Shown here piece after piece: positions 13,124-19,349 of a stretch of DNA of 24,504 bases. Location of the stretch: IMG/VR virus record IMGVR_UViG_3300022413_000038, positions 1-24,504 of that record; one strand, written 5' to 3'. The notes beneath the pieces were generated by a model, which was not told where the DNA came from, made no database searches, and was given only the letters and a program-made list of their open reading frames with translations. The DNA is from a virus. The translations under genes and the position numbers were made by a program. Numbering within the stretch: position 1 is the stretch's first letter; every line of letters begins with the position of its first letter.

Positions 13124-13778
13124 CGTTCCATCGTCCTTGATTGAGCCAGGTTATCGCTTGAGCAACGTAGGTCGTGCCGATCTTGCCATCGGCCTCCAGG
13201 CCGGTGCGGTATGCCGCGGCGGCGGCGACGATCCGTGCCGGGTCAACGCCGCTGTTGAGCACGGCAACGAATTTCTTCAGCGCCGGAGCACGCGGATTCG
13301 AACCGGCCCGCCTCGGGTATTCGGACCAGAAGGCCTCGAAGTGTGGAAGGGCGTTCGATTTGGTCCAGTGAATCCCGTCTTTTTTGCCTATAGGTTTTTT
13401 CTTATCTGTATCTGTATCTGTATCTGTATCTGGGGCCGTTTCAGTAACGTTTCTGGAACGTTGCCGATGGCGTTTCACTCGCTCAGTAGAAGTGTCTGAT
13501 TTATATTGCCGTTTCTTCCATGAAACGATTTGAAACGTTTCACCAACCGTTACGATCAGACCGGCCTCAACAAGAGTGTGAAACGCCGATGAAACGGTCT
13601 GTTTTGTTTCACGAAACGCGAATGAAACGTCATCGATCGTTCCAATATTGCCGTCCTTTGAATTGAGATTGCAGGCAAGATACAGGGCATTGTGCCAAGC
13701 CTTGAACGCAGCATCCGGCAACCGCTGGATTTTCGGATCGTTCAGTGTCTCACCATAGGCCCGGAACCATTGGTTCAT
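13014..13778 (-). CDS. Phage replication initiator (O-like) with embedded repeats
   Basis: A 254-residue protein from ATG 13778; the longer frame start at 13925 is rejected. Residues 1-90 form a winged-helix initiator domain (MNQWFRAYGETLNDPKIQRL, KAWHNALYLACNLN, VSFAFRETKQTVSSAFHTLVEAGLI, FQIVSWKKRQ). A basic linker (ERVKRHRQR) and an acidic Asp-Thr repeat (about 117-125) separate a C-terminal domain (HFEAFWSEYPRRAG, IVAAAAAYRTGLE, YVAQAITWLNQGRW). This matches lambda O-type/rhizobial phage initiators that bind repeats in their own gene. The coding DNA holds eleven GAAACG/CGTTTC hexamers. The start overlaps the GcrA stop as ATGA. Confidence 0.75.
   Translation of the reverse strand: MNQWFRAYGETLNDPKIQRLPDAAFKAWHNALYLACNLNSKDGNIGTIDDVSFAFRETKQTVSSAFHTLVEAGLIVTVGETFQIVSWKKRQYKSDTSTERVKRHRQRSRNVTETAPDTDTDTDTDKKKPIGKKDGIHWTKSNALPHFEAFWSEYPRRAGSNPRAPALKKFVAVLNSGVDPARIVAAAAAYRTGLEADGKIGTTYVAQAITWLNQGRWNDDYSPGEISGRSDQRGREGPAHPFVAGMADALSECD
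13376..13629. other. Candidate phage replication origin: hexamer iterons plus AT-rich tract
   Basis: GAAACG or its complement CGTTTC occurs eleven times in 193 bp: CGTTTC at 13437, 13448, 13471, 13510 and 13536; GAAACG at 13522, 13532, 13580, 13591, 13613 and 13624. One pair forms the palindrome GAAACGTTTC (13532-13541). To the left lies a T-rich strand (13378-13404) and 4.8 copies of the hexamer ATCTGT (13404-13432). The combination of initiator-gene iterons next to an easily melted tract resembles lambda-type origins. The repeats are seen; origin function is inferred. Confidence 0.6.
13404..13432 (-). repeat. Tandem 6-bp repeat (4.8 copies) coding Asp-Thr
   Basis: The plus-strand unit ATCTGT is repeated four full times plus five bases. 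On the minus strand it codes the alternating Asp-Thr linker of the replication initiator. Copy-number change would alter linker length without a frameshift. It is too short and lacks the spacer structure of a CRISPR. Confidence 0.8.
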
Positions 13779-14257
13779 GCGGCACGCTCCTGCCTGATCC
13801 AGCCGGAGCCTTCGCTGACCGAAACTGCAGCGTGTGCCTCGCAATAGGGCTGACGGTTGCCCTTCATCACCGGCTGACCGCAGCAGACGGCATTTTTCAT
13901 GTCGTCGTTGATCATCCAGGCGCACTGCTTGTCCCTGCGCGTTAGGAACGGGATGCCGATCCCATGCAGCGGCTCGATCTCCGTGTGCGCCGGCTCAGCC
14001 TTGGCTTTTGGCTTCGTCTTGGCGCGTTTCATCCTGATCGGATGCGATCGCCCGCCTGTTCCGCCCTGCCCATCCCGGTTGACGGCAATGCGCCCTCCGC
14101 CGCCGTTCAGCTGGATCCTGTAACGACTGGCATAGCCGATCACCATGTTCCGCGTTGCCCCGTCGATCTGCATTGCGATCTGGCCTGCCGACAAGCCGGC
14201 CGATGCACCCTGCTCAATAATTTCGATACGCCGCTCCGGCGTCAGGTCACTCCACAT
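13775..14257 (-). CDS. gcrA-like: GcrA family cell-cycle regulator (phage-encoded)
   Basis: A 160-residue protein opening MWSDLTPERRIEIIEQGASAGLSAGQIAMQI, then ATRNMVIGYASRYRI. This is the GcrA DNA-binding signature ('W...rve.L..LW..G.SA.qIA..LG.vTRNAVIGK..R'). A basic linker (KRAKTKPKAKAEP) leads to a C-terminal Cys/His module (QCAWMINDD, AVCCGQPVMKGNRQPYCEAH), as in host GcrA, which binds sigma-70. Host GcrA activates cell-cycle genes at methylated GANTC sites; a phage copy may steer host or phage transcription. The stop overlaps the initiator start. The start overlaps the upstream gene by 11 bp. Confidence 0.82.
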   Translation of the reverse strand: MWSDLTPERRIEIIEQGASAGLSAGQIAMQIDGATRNMVIGYASRYRIQLNGGGGRIAVNRDGQGGTGGRSHPIRMKRAKTKPKAKAEPAHTEIEPLHGIGIPFLTRRDKQCAWMINDDMKNAVCCGQPVMKGNRQPYCEAHAAVSVSEGSGWIRQERAA

Positions 14258-14498
14258 GGCCGCTCTCCGTGATCAGCTTTTCCAATCTGTTTCTTGTGAG
14301 CCTGGCAGCGTGGCCGTTCGACCGCGGCGTGCAGGCGAAGCGGAAATGAATCTCCTCGCCGTTCAATTCGAACTCGACGAATGCGTGTGTCGTCTTGCCC
14401 CATCTGGCATTGCGGATCTTGTGATCTTTCAGGACCGCCGTGACCGCCCGGCCGACTTCGCCGAACTGCCGCCCGTTCGTGTACTTGCGCGGGCTCAT
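14247..14498 (-). CDS. Small conserved phage protein, unknown function
   Basis: An 83-residue basic protein opening MSPRKYTNGRQFGEVGRAV. The centre is RWGKTTHAFVEFELNGEEIHFRFACTPRSN, a strand-rich region. The helical C-terminus is RLTRNRLEKLITESG. Small genes of this pattern lie in early operons of alphaproteobacterial phages; no role is known to me. It overlaps the methyltransferase stop by four bases (ATGA) and the GcrA start by 11. Confidence 0.6.
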   Translation of the reverse strand: MSPRKYTNGRQFGEVGRAVTAVLKDHKIRNARWGKTTHAFVEFELNGEEIHFRFACTPRSNGHAARLTRNRLEKLITESGHVE

Positions 14499-15076
14499 TC
14501 CGGCACCTCGTCGCGCACCAGCCAGCGCACCGACGGCTCGCCGTCATAGCCCCGCAGCCAGACGTACCAGGCGAAATCCTTCTTGCCTCCGCCAGGGCTC
14601 TCGCCGGCCTCGATCACCGGCCCCGGTGGCATCGACGGTCGCGGCGAGATCAGCCAGACCCGATAGAGCCCGGTCCCGCGCAACCATTTGCGCGCATTGA
14701 GCCAGGCCGTGGGCAGGACCAGCGCCACCTTGCGGTTCGCGATATTTAGAGCATGGCGTACGAAACACTCGTCGGGCTTACCCCGCGGGTCGCAGAGGCC
14801 GAAAGGTGGATTGCTGACGATATTGTCTGCAGACGAGTGGCAATCCCGAAAGTCCTTCGTGGCCATGCAATAGAAGGACCGGTTAACAATATCCCTGCCG
14901 ACTACTCGGTAGCCGGCGCTCTGCGCTGCGATTAGGATCCGCCCGAGACCACAGGCAGGATCGACAATGCAGCCGTCGAAGGGCTCATGTTCAAACAGCC
15001 GCTTCGAGACCCATTCAGGCTCGACATACCAGTCCTCCGGATGCCGGTCCCACAGATGCGCATTCTTCTCACGCAT
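14495..15076 (-). CDS. Phage adenine-specific DNA methyltransferase
   Basis: A 193-residue protein from ATG 15076 (MREKNAHLWDRHPEDWYVEPEWV). Motif I for AdoMet binding is IVDPACGLGRIL (about 37-48) and catalytic motif IV is NIVSNPPFG (about 86-94), the NPPF/Y form of N6-adenine methyltransferases. A longer frame to 15169 lacks family likeness. It is small with no obvious target-recognition domain, so it may use a compact Dam-like mode or act on a short site. The specificity cannot be read. It overlaps the resolvase stop by 8 bp and lies in the early operon near GcrA, so it may affect methylation-based regulation. Confidence 0.72.
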   Translation of the reverse strand: MREKNAHLWDRHPEDWYVEPEWVSKRLFEHEPFDGCIVDPACGLGRILIAAQSAGYRVVGRDIVNRSFYCMATKDFRDCHSSADNIVSNPPFGLCDPRGKPDECFVRHALNIANRKVALVLPTAWLNARKWLRGTGLYRVWLISPRPSMPPGPVIEAGESPGGGKKDFAWYVWLRGYDGEPSVRWLVRDEVPE

Positions 15077-15506
15077 CACGGAAGCCCCGCGGCCAGCTGC
15101 TGTCTGACAGAGCGTGCACTTCGACATGCAGCGCCGCGCGGGAGCCGAACAGTTTTGCAAAGTGTACAACCGCCACCCGGGCGTCGTCAGTCCATACGAT
15201 CTGATTGAGACCGTCCTTGACGATCTTCTGGATGTTATCGCCGTCGGGCTTTGTCGCCTTGAAATGGCTGTCGACTTCCACCCGCCGTCTCTTGGTCATC
15301 GACTTTGGCCAGGGGTAAACGGCGATCAGCCGCAACTCGACAGCATGGTCGACAGGATCGCGATCGCCCATGGCATCCGCTGCCAGGGAACGAATGACGG
15401 CCTTATAATCGCGCTGCCGCTTGGGCGTGAACCGGGGCGTGCCCTTGCCGCCGCCGGTCCGCGCCCAGGGCACGATATTGCCCGGCACCTGAAACGAGAC
15501 GATCAT
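15069..15506 (-). CDS. rusA: RusA family Holliday junction resolvase
   Basis: A 145-residue protein opening MIVSFQVPGNIVPWARTGGG, with the RusA signature KPDGDNIQKIVKDGLNQIVWTDDARV at about 86-111. The acidic residues (Asp88, 90, 98, 107, 108) match the metal-binding set of the family. Length is typical (about 120-150). It cuts branched recombination or replication intermediates, probably before packaging. ATGA overlap with the upstream gene and 8-bp overlap with the methyltransferase place it firmly in the operon. Confidence 0.88.
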   Translation of the reverse strand: MIVSFQVPGNIVPWARTGGGKGTPRFTPKRQRDYKAVIRSLAADAMGDRDPVDHAVELRLIAVYPWPKSMTKRRRVEVDSHFKATKPDGDNIQKIVKDGLNQIVWTDDARVAVVHFAKLFGSRAALHVEVHALSDSSWPRGFRDA

Positions 15507-16153
15507 GCAGGTTCCGTTTCGGGCTCCGACGTTTCATCGAACTCGGCGATCGGGGCCGCCTCGGCGTGATCAGCTGGGGATTGATCAGCTTGGTCTCCGT
15601 TATCCGGGGCGGCCCCTTCTTCTCCGGCGGTGTCGCCTGCGCCGGAGGAAGCGGATTTCTCCGCGTTCTTTTTTTCCATCGCCGATTTCAGGTCCTCACC
15701 CATCATCCGCTGGCCTTCGTGCCAGCCGCGCATCCAGGCCTGCCCGGCTTCCGTCGATTCCTCGTGCGGCGGCTTGGGATCCCTGGCCAGCAGACCGGCG
15801 GTCCGCCCGGCCGCGAATGCCGCATCGGTGAGTGGCGTGCGGTCAGGCTCGCTGAACAGGTCAATCTGCTGGCCGACCGGCAGGCCCATCCAGGCGGCAA
15901 TCTGCATCCACTCCTTCATCTCGTCGACAATGATCGAATCGTCCTCGATATCGTTCATGCGCATCGCTTCGTCGATCAGCGCCAGCTTGAAGCCGTCGGC
16001 CTTCGCCAGCTTGCGCAGCCGGTTCAGTTCCTCGCGCTCGCGCTGCACCGCAGCCGCTTGCGCCACGATCGGGTTGAGATGGTGGAAGAACAGCGCCTCG
16101 CGCTCCTCCGGCGTCAGTTCTGTTGTGAAATTCTCGCCGCTTTCGTCCGTCAT
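15503..16153 (-). CDS. Conserved phage protein with RMF-like middle segment
   Basis: A 216-residue protein. Residues ~10-70 are helical (LTPEEREALFFHHLNPI, REELNRLRKLAKADGFKLALIDEAMRMND). Residues ~105-150 contain AAFAAGRTAGLLARDPKPP then STEAGQAWMRGWHEGQ, a repeat-like pair resembling the 'A...G..Ag..g......P......a..W..GW..G' layout of ribosome modulation factor-like phage proteins. The C-terminal ~50 residues are low-complexity acidic. The start at 16153 follows AGGAGACCAGCA. Function not known; an effect on ribosomes or DNA is speculation. Confidence 0.62.
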   Translation of the reverse strand: MTDESGENFTTELTPEEREALFFHHLNPIVAQAAAVQREREELNRLRKLAKADGFKLALIDEAMRMNDIEDDSIIVDEMKEWMQIAAWMGLPVGQQIDLFSEPDRTPLTDAAFAAGRTAGLLARDPKPPHEESTEAGQAWMRGWHEGQRMMGEDLKSAMEKKNAEKSASSGAGDTAGEEGAAPDNGDQADQSPADHAEAAPIAEFDETSEPETEPA

Positions 16154-16163
16154 TGCTGGTCTC

Positions 16164-16499
16164 CTATGCTGCTTCGAGCTCGTGCCGGCCTTGCCATGCC
16201 GCCAACGCCGTTTCGACGGTGGCGGCGGAAAGCCCGGTCAGTTCCGCGATGGTGTTGATGTTCTCGCCTGCGCCTTCCAGGATGATCGCCCGGCGGATCG
16301 CTGTGGTCAGCGCCACGTCGCCGACATTGAAGCCGCAGCGCGTCGAATAGGCGGCCTCCATGAGCAGCCTGGCATAGGACGATGGCATCATGCCGTGCTC
16401 GGCGCCCAGCTTCTTCAGGCCCCTGAACACGCGCTCGTCGATCTGAAAGGCGATGCGCTTCATCTTCACGGTCGGCGGCCGGCCGGCTTTCTTGCGCAT
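16164..16499 (-). CDS. Small DNA-binding-like phage protein
   Basis: A 111-residue protein from ATG 16499 (MRKKAGRPPTVKMKRIAFQI). The 12-residue upstream extension is rejected, since 16499 forms TGATG with the preceding stop. The GRPP hook and following strand (KRIAFQIDERVFRGLKKLGAEHGMMPSSYARLLMEAA) suggest a ribbon-helix-helix-like or AT-hook-like N-terminus. The C-terminal part (INTIAELTGLSAATVETALAAW) looks like a helix-turn-helix. It may be a regulator; the target is unknown. Confidence 0.62.
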   Translation of the reverse strand: MRKKAGRPPTVKMKRIAFQIDERVFRGLKKLGAEHGMMPSSYARLLMEAAYSTRCGFNVGDVALTTAIRRAIILEGAGENINTIAELTGLSAATVETALAAWQGRHELEAA

Positions 16500-16732
16500 C
16501 AGCACCAGCCCCGCCAGATGGCGTAAAGCACCCATTCGTCATAGCCAGTCGGGATCGTGCCGACCGAACGCCAAAACTGGTTATGTCGATCGACTTGCCC
16601 TTCGTGCCACACCGCCCGCAATTGGCGGATCACCGGCAGCCGCAGGATCAGCGGCGCCTTGGGCGGCAGGATCCAGTTGTTCTGCTGGCCGTGCAGGTGC
16701 CAGAGACCGTCACTGTCGGCGCGGGCGCTCAT
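16499..16732 (-). CDS. Conserved small phage protein, unknown function
   Basis: A 77-residue Trp-rich protein: GLWHLHGQQNNWILPPKAPLILRLPVIRQLRAVWHE then IPTGYDEWVLYAIWRGW. The 'P.aP...RlPviRh.RA.w....v..h...w...G.iPtGYDeWVLYgi.rGW' pattern recurs in rhizobial prophages. It is probably membrane-associated or a small binding protein, but no function is known. ATGA overlap with the upstream gene; TGATG with the downstream. Confidence 0.65.
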   Translation of the reverse strand: MSARADSDGLWHLHGQQNNWILPPKAPLILRLPVIRQLRAVWHEGQVDRHNQFWRSVGTIPTGYDEWVLYAIWRGWC

Positions 16733-17169
16733 TCTGCCGGCCCCTGTCCGGATCGACGAGCTCCGGCGCGATACATTCCGCCAATGACGCCGCGCCGCGC
16801 CTCAATCTCCGGGCGATAGAAAGCCTCGTCCCGAGCGGTACAAGCCGCCGCCAGCCTCTCGGTCTCGGCAATGAAGTCGTAGTGTTCACGTCTGGCCTCC
16901 TGCAGGGCATGGCGCTCCGCGATCGCCCGCTCCATTTCCTTGATCTCACGGTGCTCGATACGCGCCGCCTCACTGCCCCAAAGCGCTCTCACCCGCCGCA
17001 GGGTCCAGCGCTCGTTGATCCTTGAAAGCCTTTGGTGGGCCTTGAACCAGAGAGCCTTTTTCGGCTCGTCCGGGCCGCGCGGTCCGGCAACATCGCGGAT
17101 CAGTTCCGCTGCCAGGCTCGCGTCAGACATTTCCGTATTCCTGGGTAAAACAGCCATGCGCTCGCTCAC
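16729..17169 (-). CDS. Conserved helical phage protein, unknown function
   Basis: A 146-residue protein. Residues ~14-65 (MSDASLAAELIRDVAGPRG, PKKALWFKAHQRLSRIN, WTLRRVRALWGSEAARI) look like a folded helical domain. Residues ~72-110 form a likely coiled coil (EIKEMERAIAERHALQEARREHYDFIAETERL). Met14 is an alternative start. It is the first gene after a 213-bp leader with strong hairpins downstream of the Cro-like gene. No function is recognised. Confidence 0.6.
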   Translation of the reverse strand: MSERMAVLPRNTEMSDASLAAELIRDVAGPRGPDEPKKALWFKAHQRLSRINERWTLRRVRALWGSEAARIEHREIKEMERAIAERHALQEARREHYDFIAETERLAAACTARDEAFYRPEIEARRGVIGGMYRAGARRSGQGPAE

Positions 17170-17297
17170 TCCGCTTGGTATCTCTCAACGCATGGACAGC
17201 GGAGAGATTGCGGAACAGGGAGAACGAGACAGCCTTCAGTCGAAAATCATGGAAGTCGCGCGGTGCACATGCCCCTCCGTCTGCCGCGTGAAGGAAG

Positions 17298-17361
17298 CCG
17301 GGACGCGGCCTGTGCCTGAACCGCGTCCCGGTCCTCCGGGCAAAGCCCCCTGTGGGCCCGG
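17298..17361 (-). promoter_or_regulatory. Strong double hairpin in the early leftward leader
   Basis: CCGGGACGCGG (17298-17308) pairs perfectly over 11 bp with CCGCGTCCCGG (17321-17331). A second stem CCGGGC/GCCCGG is at 17336-17341 and 17356-17361. They lie between the Cro-like gene and the next early gene, on the leftward transcript. No T-run follows, so this may be an attenuator, antitermination site or processing site rather than a plain terminator. Confidence 0.55.
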
Positions 17362-17382
17362 AAAGGGATAGACGCCCCGGAA

Positions 17383-17619
17383 TCATTCCGCCGCCTCGGT
17401 GGCGACCGGCGCATCGAACATGTCCGGTCGAAGCTCGTGCTTGCCGACCTGGCCGTCCGTGGCGCGGTGAATGGCTACAGCCAGTTCTGCGCTGCATTGC
17501 TTTGATTCGTTCAGTGCGAACGAAATGCCCTGCTGGCTGACACCCCCAAGCTCTGCCAGCTTTGCCTGCGATCCGGCGATTTCGATCGCCTTCCGCACCA
17601 GTCCTCTCCAATCAGTCAT
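17383..17619 (-). CDS. Cro/YdaS-like repressor
   Basis: A 78-residue protein opening MTDWRGLVRKAIEIAGSQAKLAELGGVSQQGISFALNESKQCSAELAVAIHRATDG, followed by HELRPDMFD. This is the YdaS/Cro-like helix-turn-helix family ('aGsqa.LA..lGVsq..is.w.......ae.A..ie.atgG.v...eLRPD.F'). It is divergent from CI and the first gene of the leftward operon, the usual Cro position. No ribosome binding site is seen. The promoter at 17627-17655 would start RNA at about 17620, so the message may be leaderless. Confidence 0.8.
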   Translation of the reverse strand: MTDWRGLVRKAIEIAGSQAKLAELGGVSQQGISFALNESKQCSAELAVAIHRATDGQVGKHELRPDMFDAPVATEAAE

Positions 17620-17626
17620 GATTGCC

Positions 17627-17655
17627 CGTTACCAGCAAACCGGTCAAATTGTCAA
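17627..17655 (-). promoter_or_regulatory. Leftward promoter (PL-like) with CI operator half-sites
   Basis: On the minus strand TTGACA (17655-17650), a 17-bp spacer and GTAACG form the promoter of the Cro-like gene. Half-sites ACCGGT (17639-17644) and ACCAG (17631-17635, 17655-17659) overlap it. The block TTGACAATTTGACCGGTTTG matches the rightward promoter closely (see the right promoter). A start near 17620 would make the transcript nearly leaderless. Confidence 0.6.
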
Positions 17656-17671
17656 CCAGATATCTGTTAAG

Positions 17672-17697
17672 ACTGGTTACAAGCTTGCTGGTATGAT
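17672..17697 (+). promoter_or_regulatory. CI promoter (PRM-like) with extended -10
   Basis: TATGAT (17692-17697) is preceded by TGG, giving an extended -10 (TGGTATGAT), about 7 bp before the CI ATG at 17704. The -35 is poor, as usual with extended -10 promoters. Half-sites ACTGGT (17672-17677) and GCTGGT (17687-17692) overlap it, so CI may regulate itself. The transcript would begin at or next to the ATG. Confidence 0.55.
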
Positions 17698-17703
17698 GCC
17701 TTG

Positions 17704-18396
17704 ATGAGTGAACTGGCAGAAAATTTAAAAAGCAGGTGCAAGGCCTTAGGCTGGAGCCAGGCAAGGCTGTCAAAAGAGATATTATCTGTGACCGGCGATC
17801 GCGTTTCGCAGCAAACGATCGCCGGAATTGAAACTGGTGAGCATTTGCACACGAGATATTTGCCGCAGATCGCCAGAGCACTCGGTGTGAAGGCGGACGA
17901 TCTCGATCCGGCCTATTCCGGAACCACGAGCGACCAAGGAATGTCAGACGTTCGTCAGGCAGACATTGTGCCGCCCCGTTTGACTGAAATGGAACGTGAC
18001 GTCCCGGTCATGGGTACAGCTGCCGGTTCGGAGCAGGGTTCATTTCATTTTGAGGGTGGTGTCGTCGATTATGTCCGCCGACCGCCGGCCCTGATCGCGG
18101 CCCGGGACGCCTATGCAATCTTCGTCACTGGCGATTCCATGGAGCCCGTTCATCCACAGGGCGAGCTCAGATTCGTTCACCCGGGGCGCCAGCCGCGGTC
18201 CGGCGATTCGGTGCTGATCCAGTTACAAGAACAGGATGACGGCTCGGTCGAGTGCTTTATCAAGATCCTGAAGAAGCGGGCCGGCGGCCAAATCGTGACC
18301 GAGCAGTTGAACCCAGCCAAGGATCTGAAGTTCGATGACGCCAAGGTGCTTTACATACACAAGGTGCTGACGATGAACGAGCTGTTTGGTGTTTGA
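17704..18396 (+). CDS. cI: CI/LexA-type phage repressor with S24 peptidase domain
   Basis: A 230-residue repressor. Residues 1-65 are an XRE helix-turn-helix (ENLKSRCKALGWSQARLSKEI, SQQTIAGIETGEHLHTRYLPQIARAL). The linker carries the likely self-cleavage site Ala107-Gly108 (VMGTAAGSEQ). The C-terminal S24 domain has the catalytic Ser145 in GDSMEP and Lys187 in FIKILKK, with spacing as in lambda CI. RecA-stimulated self-cleavage would trigger induction. The start is ATG 17704; TTG 17701 is possible. No ribosome binding site, so a leaderless message is likely. The gene lies between two promoters that share its probable operators. Confidence 0.9.
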   Translation: MSELAENLKSRCKALGWSQARLSKEILSVTGDRVSQQTIAGIETGEHLHTRYLPQIARALGVKADDLDPAYSGTTSDQGMSDVRQADIVPPRLTEMERDVPVMGTAAGSEQGSFHFEGGVVDYVRRPPALIAARDAYAIFVTGDSMEPVHPQGELRFVHPGRQPRSGDSVLIQLQEQDDGSVECFIKILKKRAGGQIVTEQLNPAKDLKFDDAKVLYIHKVLTMNELFGV

Positions 18397-18799
18397 ACAC
18401 GACGATTCAGAGGGTCCGGAATCTATTGTTCTGCCGGTTATCGTACTTGGCGCATCAGCTGGATTGCTAGCAATTGGACTGCTTGCAGGTGTTGCTTGGA
18501 TCGGCGGGCTATTTGGATCAATGGTCGGCACTGCAGCCGACCTACTATTCGTAGCGTTCGTGTTCTTTGGTGTCTTCGCGATCCGATACAAATACTGGGT
18601 CCCGGTGGTAGCTGTTTCATTGGCCAACTCATCACTGATTTGGGTCGGAAATCTGGATATTGAACACCGGATAAGCGGCGATTTCCCCAGGTTCTTCGAT
18701 CCGCTTCTTCTGTCCGCATGGGCGGCGGCAATCATTATCGGATCGTCACGCATATTGACCAGGATCTTCTGGCTGGTTGTCAAAGAACGATCAGAATAA
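18389..18799 (+). CDS. Four-helix membrane protein coupled to CI, possible superinfection-exclusion/moron
   Basis: A 136-residue protein from GTG 18389 (TTG 18386 possible), overlapping the CI stop by 8 bp. No own ribosome binding site is visible, so it is likely coupled to CI translation and made in lysogens. Four predicted membrane segments: residues ~15-42 (LPVIVLGASAGLLAIGLLAG), 47-66 (TAADLLFVAFVFFGVFAI), 70-88 (YWVPVVAVSLANSSLIWVG) and 105-130. No family recognised. Expression with the repressor suggests a role that protects the lysogen, such as blocking infection by related phages; that is inference. Confidence 0.6.
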   Translation: MFEHDDSEGPESIVLPVIVLGASAGLLAIGLLAGVAWIGGLFGSMVGTAADLLFVAFVFFGVFAIRYKYWVPVVAVSLANSSLIWVGNLDIEHRISGDFPRFFDPLLLSAWAAAIIIGSSRILTRIFWLVVKERSE

Positions 18800-18841
18800 C
18801 CAGAAAACCGGTTGACAATTTAACTGGTAAACTGGTAATCG
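18799..18841 (+). promoter_or_regulatory. Rightward promoter with CI operator half-sites, twin of the leftward promoter
   Basis: TTGACA (18812-18817), spacer 17-18 bp, then GTAATC/TAATCG. Half-sites: ACCAG 18799-18803, ACCGGT 18807-18812, ACTGGT 18823-18828 and ACTGGT 18831-18836. Measured from TTGACA, two half-sites lie at +11 and +19 bases, exactly as on the leftward promoter. It drives the operon from 18869. Confidence 0.65.
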
Positions 18842-18868
18842 TCTCTCCATCGATAACGGAGAGGCGCG

Positions 18869-19069
18869 ATGGCACAGGTTCACGAACGCTTTGGCAATGA
18901 GCGGGTCGACGTGACGATCACGGCGGCAACGCTTGCGGACGCCGAGGCCGAGCGGGACCGCTACAAGGTCAGCTATTCGCCATTGGGTTACGGCACTTTT
19001 TTCGAACAGGGCCGGGTCAGTGACGATCGGGCCGTGATCTCCGGATATCGCTACTACTCATGCGATTAG
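18869..19069 (+). CDS. Small phage protein, first gene of the rightward operon
   Basis: A 66-residue protein opening MAQVHERFGNERVDVTITAATLADAEAERDRYKV. A C-terminal beta-like stretch follows (GYGTFFEQGRVSDDRAVISGYRYYSCD). Ribosome binding site GGAGAGG lies six bases before the ATG at 18869. First gene behind the CI-controlled right promoter, hence early. No family or function is recognised. Confidence 0.6.
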   Translation: MAQVHERFGNERVDVTITAATLADAEAERDRYKVSYSPLGYGTFFEQGRVSDDRAVISGYRYYSCD

Positions 19070-19079
19070 GAGACCAGGC

Positions 19080-19349
19080 ATGTTCACACAGATCGACCGG
19101 ACGGACCGGGCGGCCAAGAAGCTGATCGACGCCCTTGACGACTTCAAGGCGCAGGTCGCAGACCTGTCCGCGCTGGCGCAGGAAATGGCGCAGATGACAA
19201 CCAACCTGACGGCTGGCGCCATACCCGAGGGCGTGAAGCCCGACGCCAAGCGGCCGGAGAACGCCGCTGCCGGCGCGCTGGCCAGCCTGCAGGACAACGT
19301 GTCCAAAGCCGTCGGCGCCGGCCGCGGCAAGGTCGAAGTCGCGAAATGA
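19080..19349 (+). CDS. Small helical phage protein, unknown function
   Basis: An 89-residue protein with a long helix (residues ~4-40, IDRTDRAAKKLIDALDDFKAQVADLSALAQEMAQMTTNL). An Ala/Gly-rich tail ends in VEVAK. The leader GATTAGGAGACCAGGC stands before the ATG at 19080. The stop overlaps the nuclease start by four bases (ATGA), so it may be a small partner of the recombination genes. No function known. Confidence 0.62.
   Translation: MFTQIDRTDRAAKKLIDALDDFKAQVADLSALAQEMAQMTTNLTAGAIPEGVKPDAKRPENAAAGALASLQDNVSKAVGAGRGKVEVAK

Noticed and set aside
13404-13432. CRISPR or other spacer-repeat array
   Set aside because: Simple 6-bp tandem repeat without spacers, explained by a coding Asp-Thr linker.
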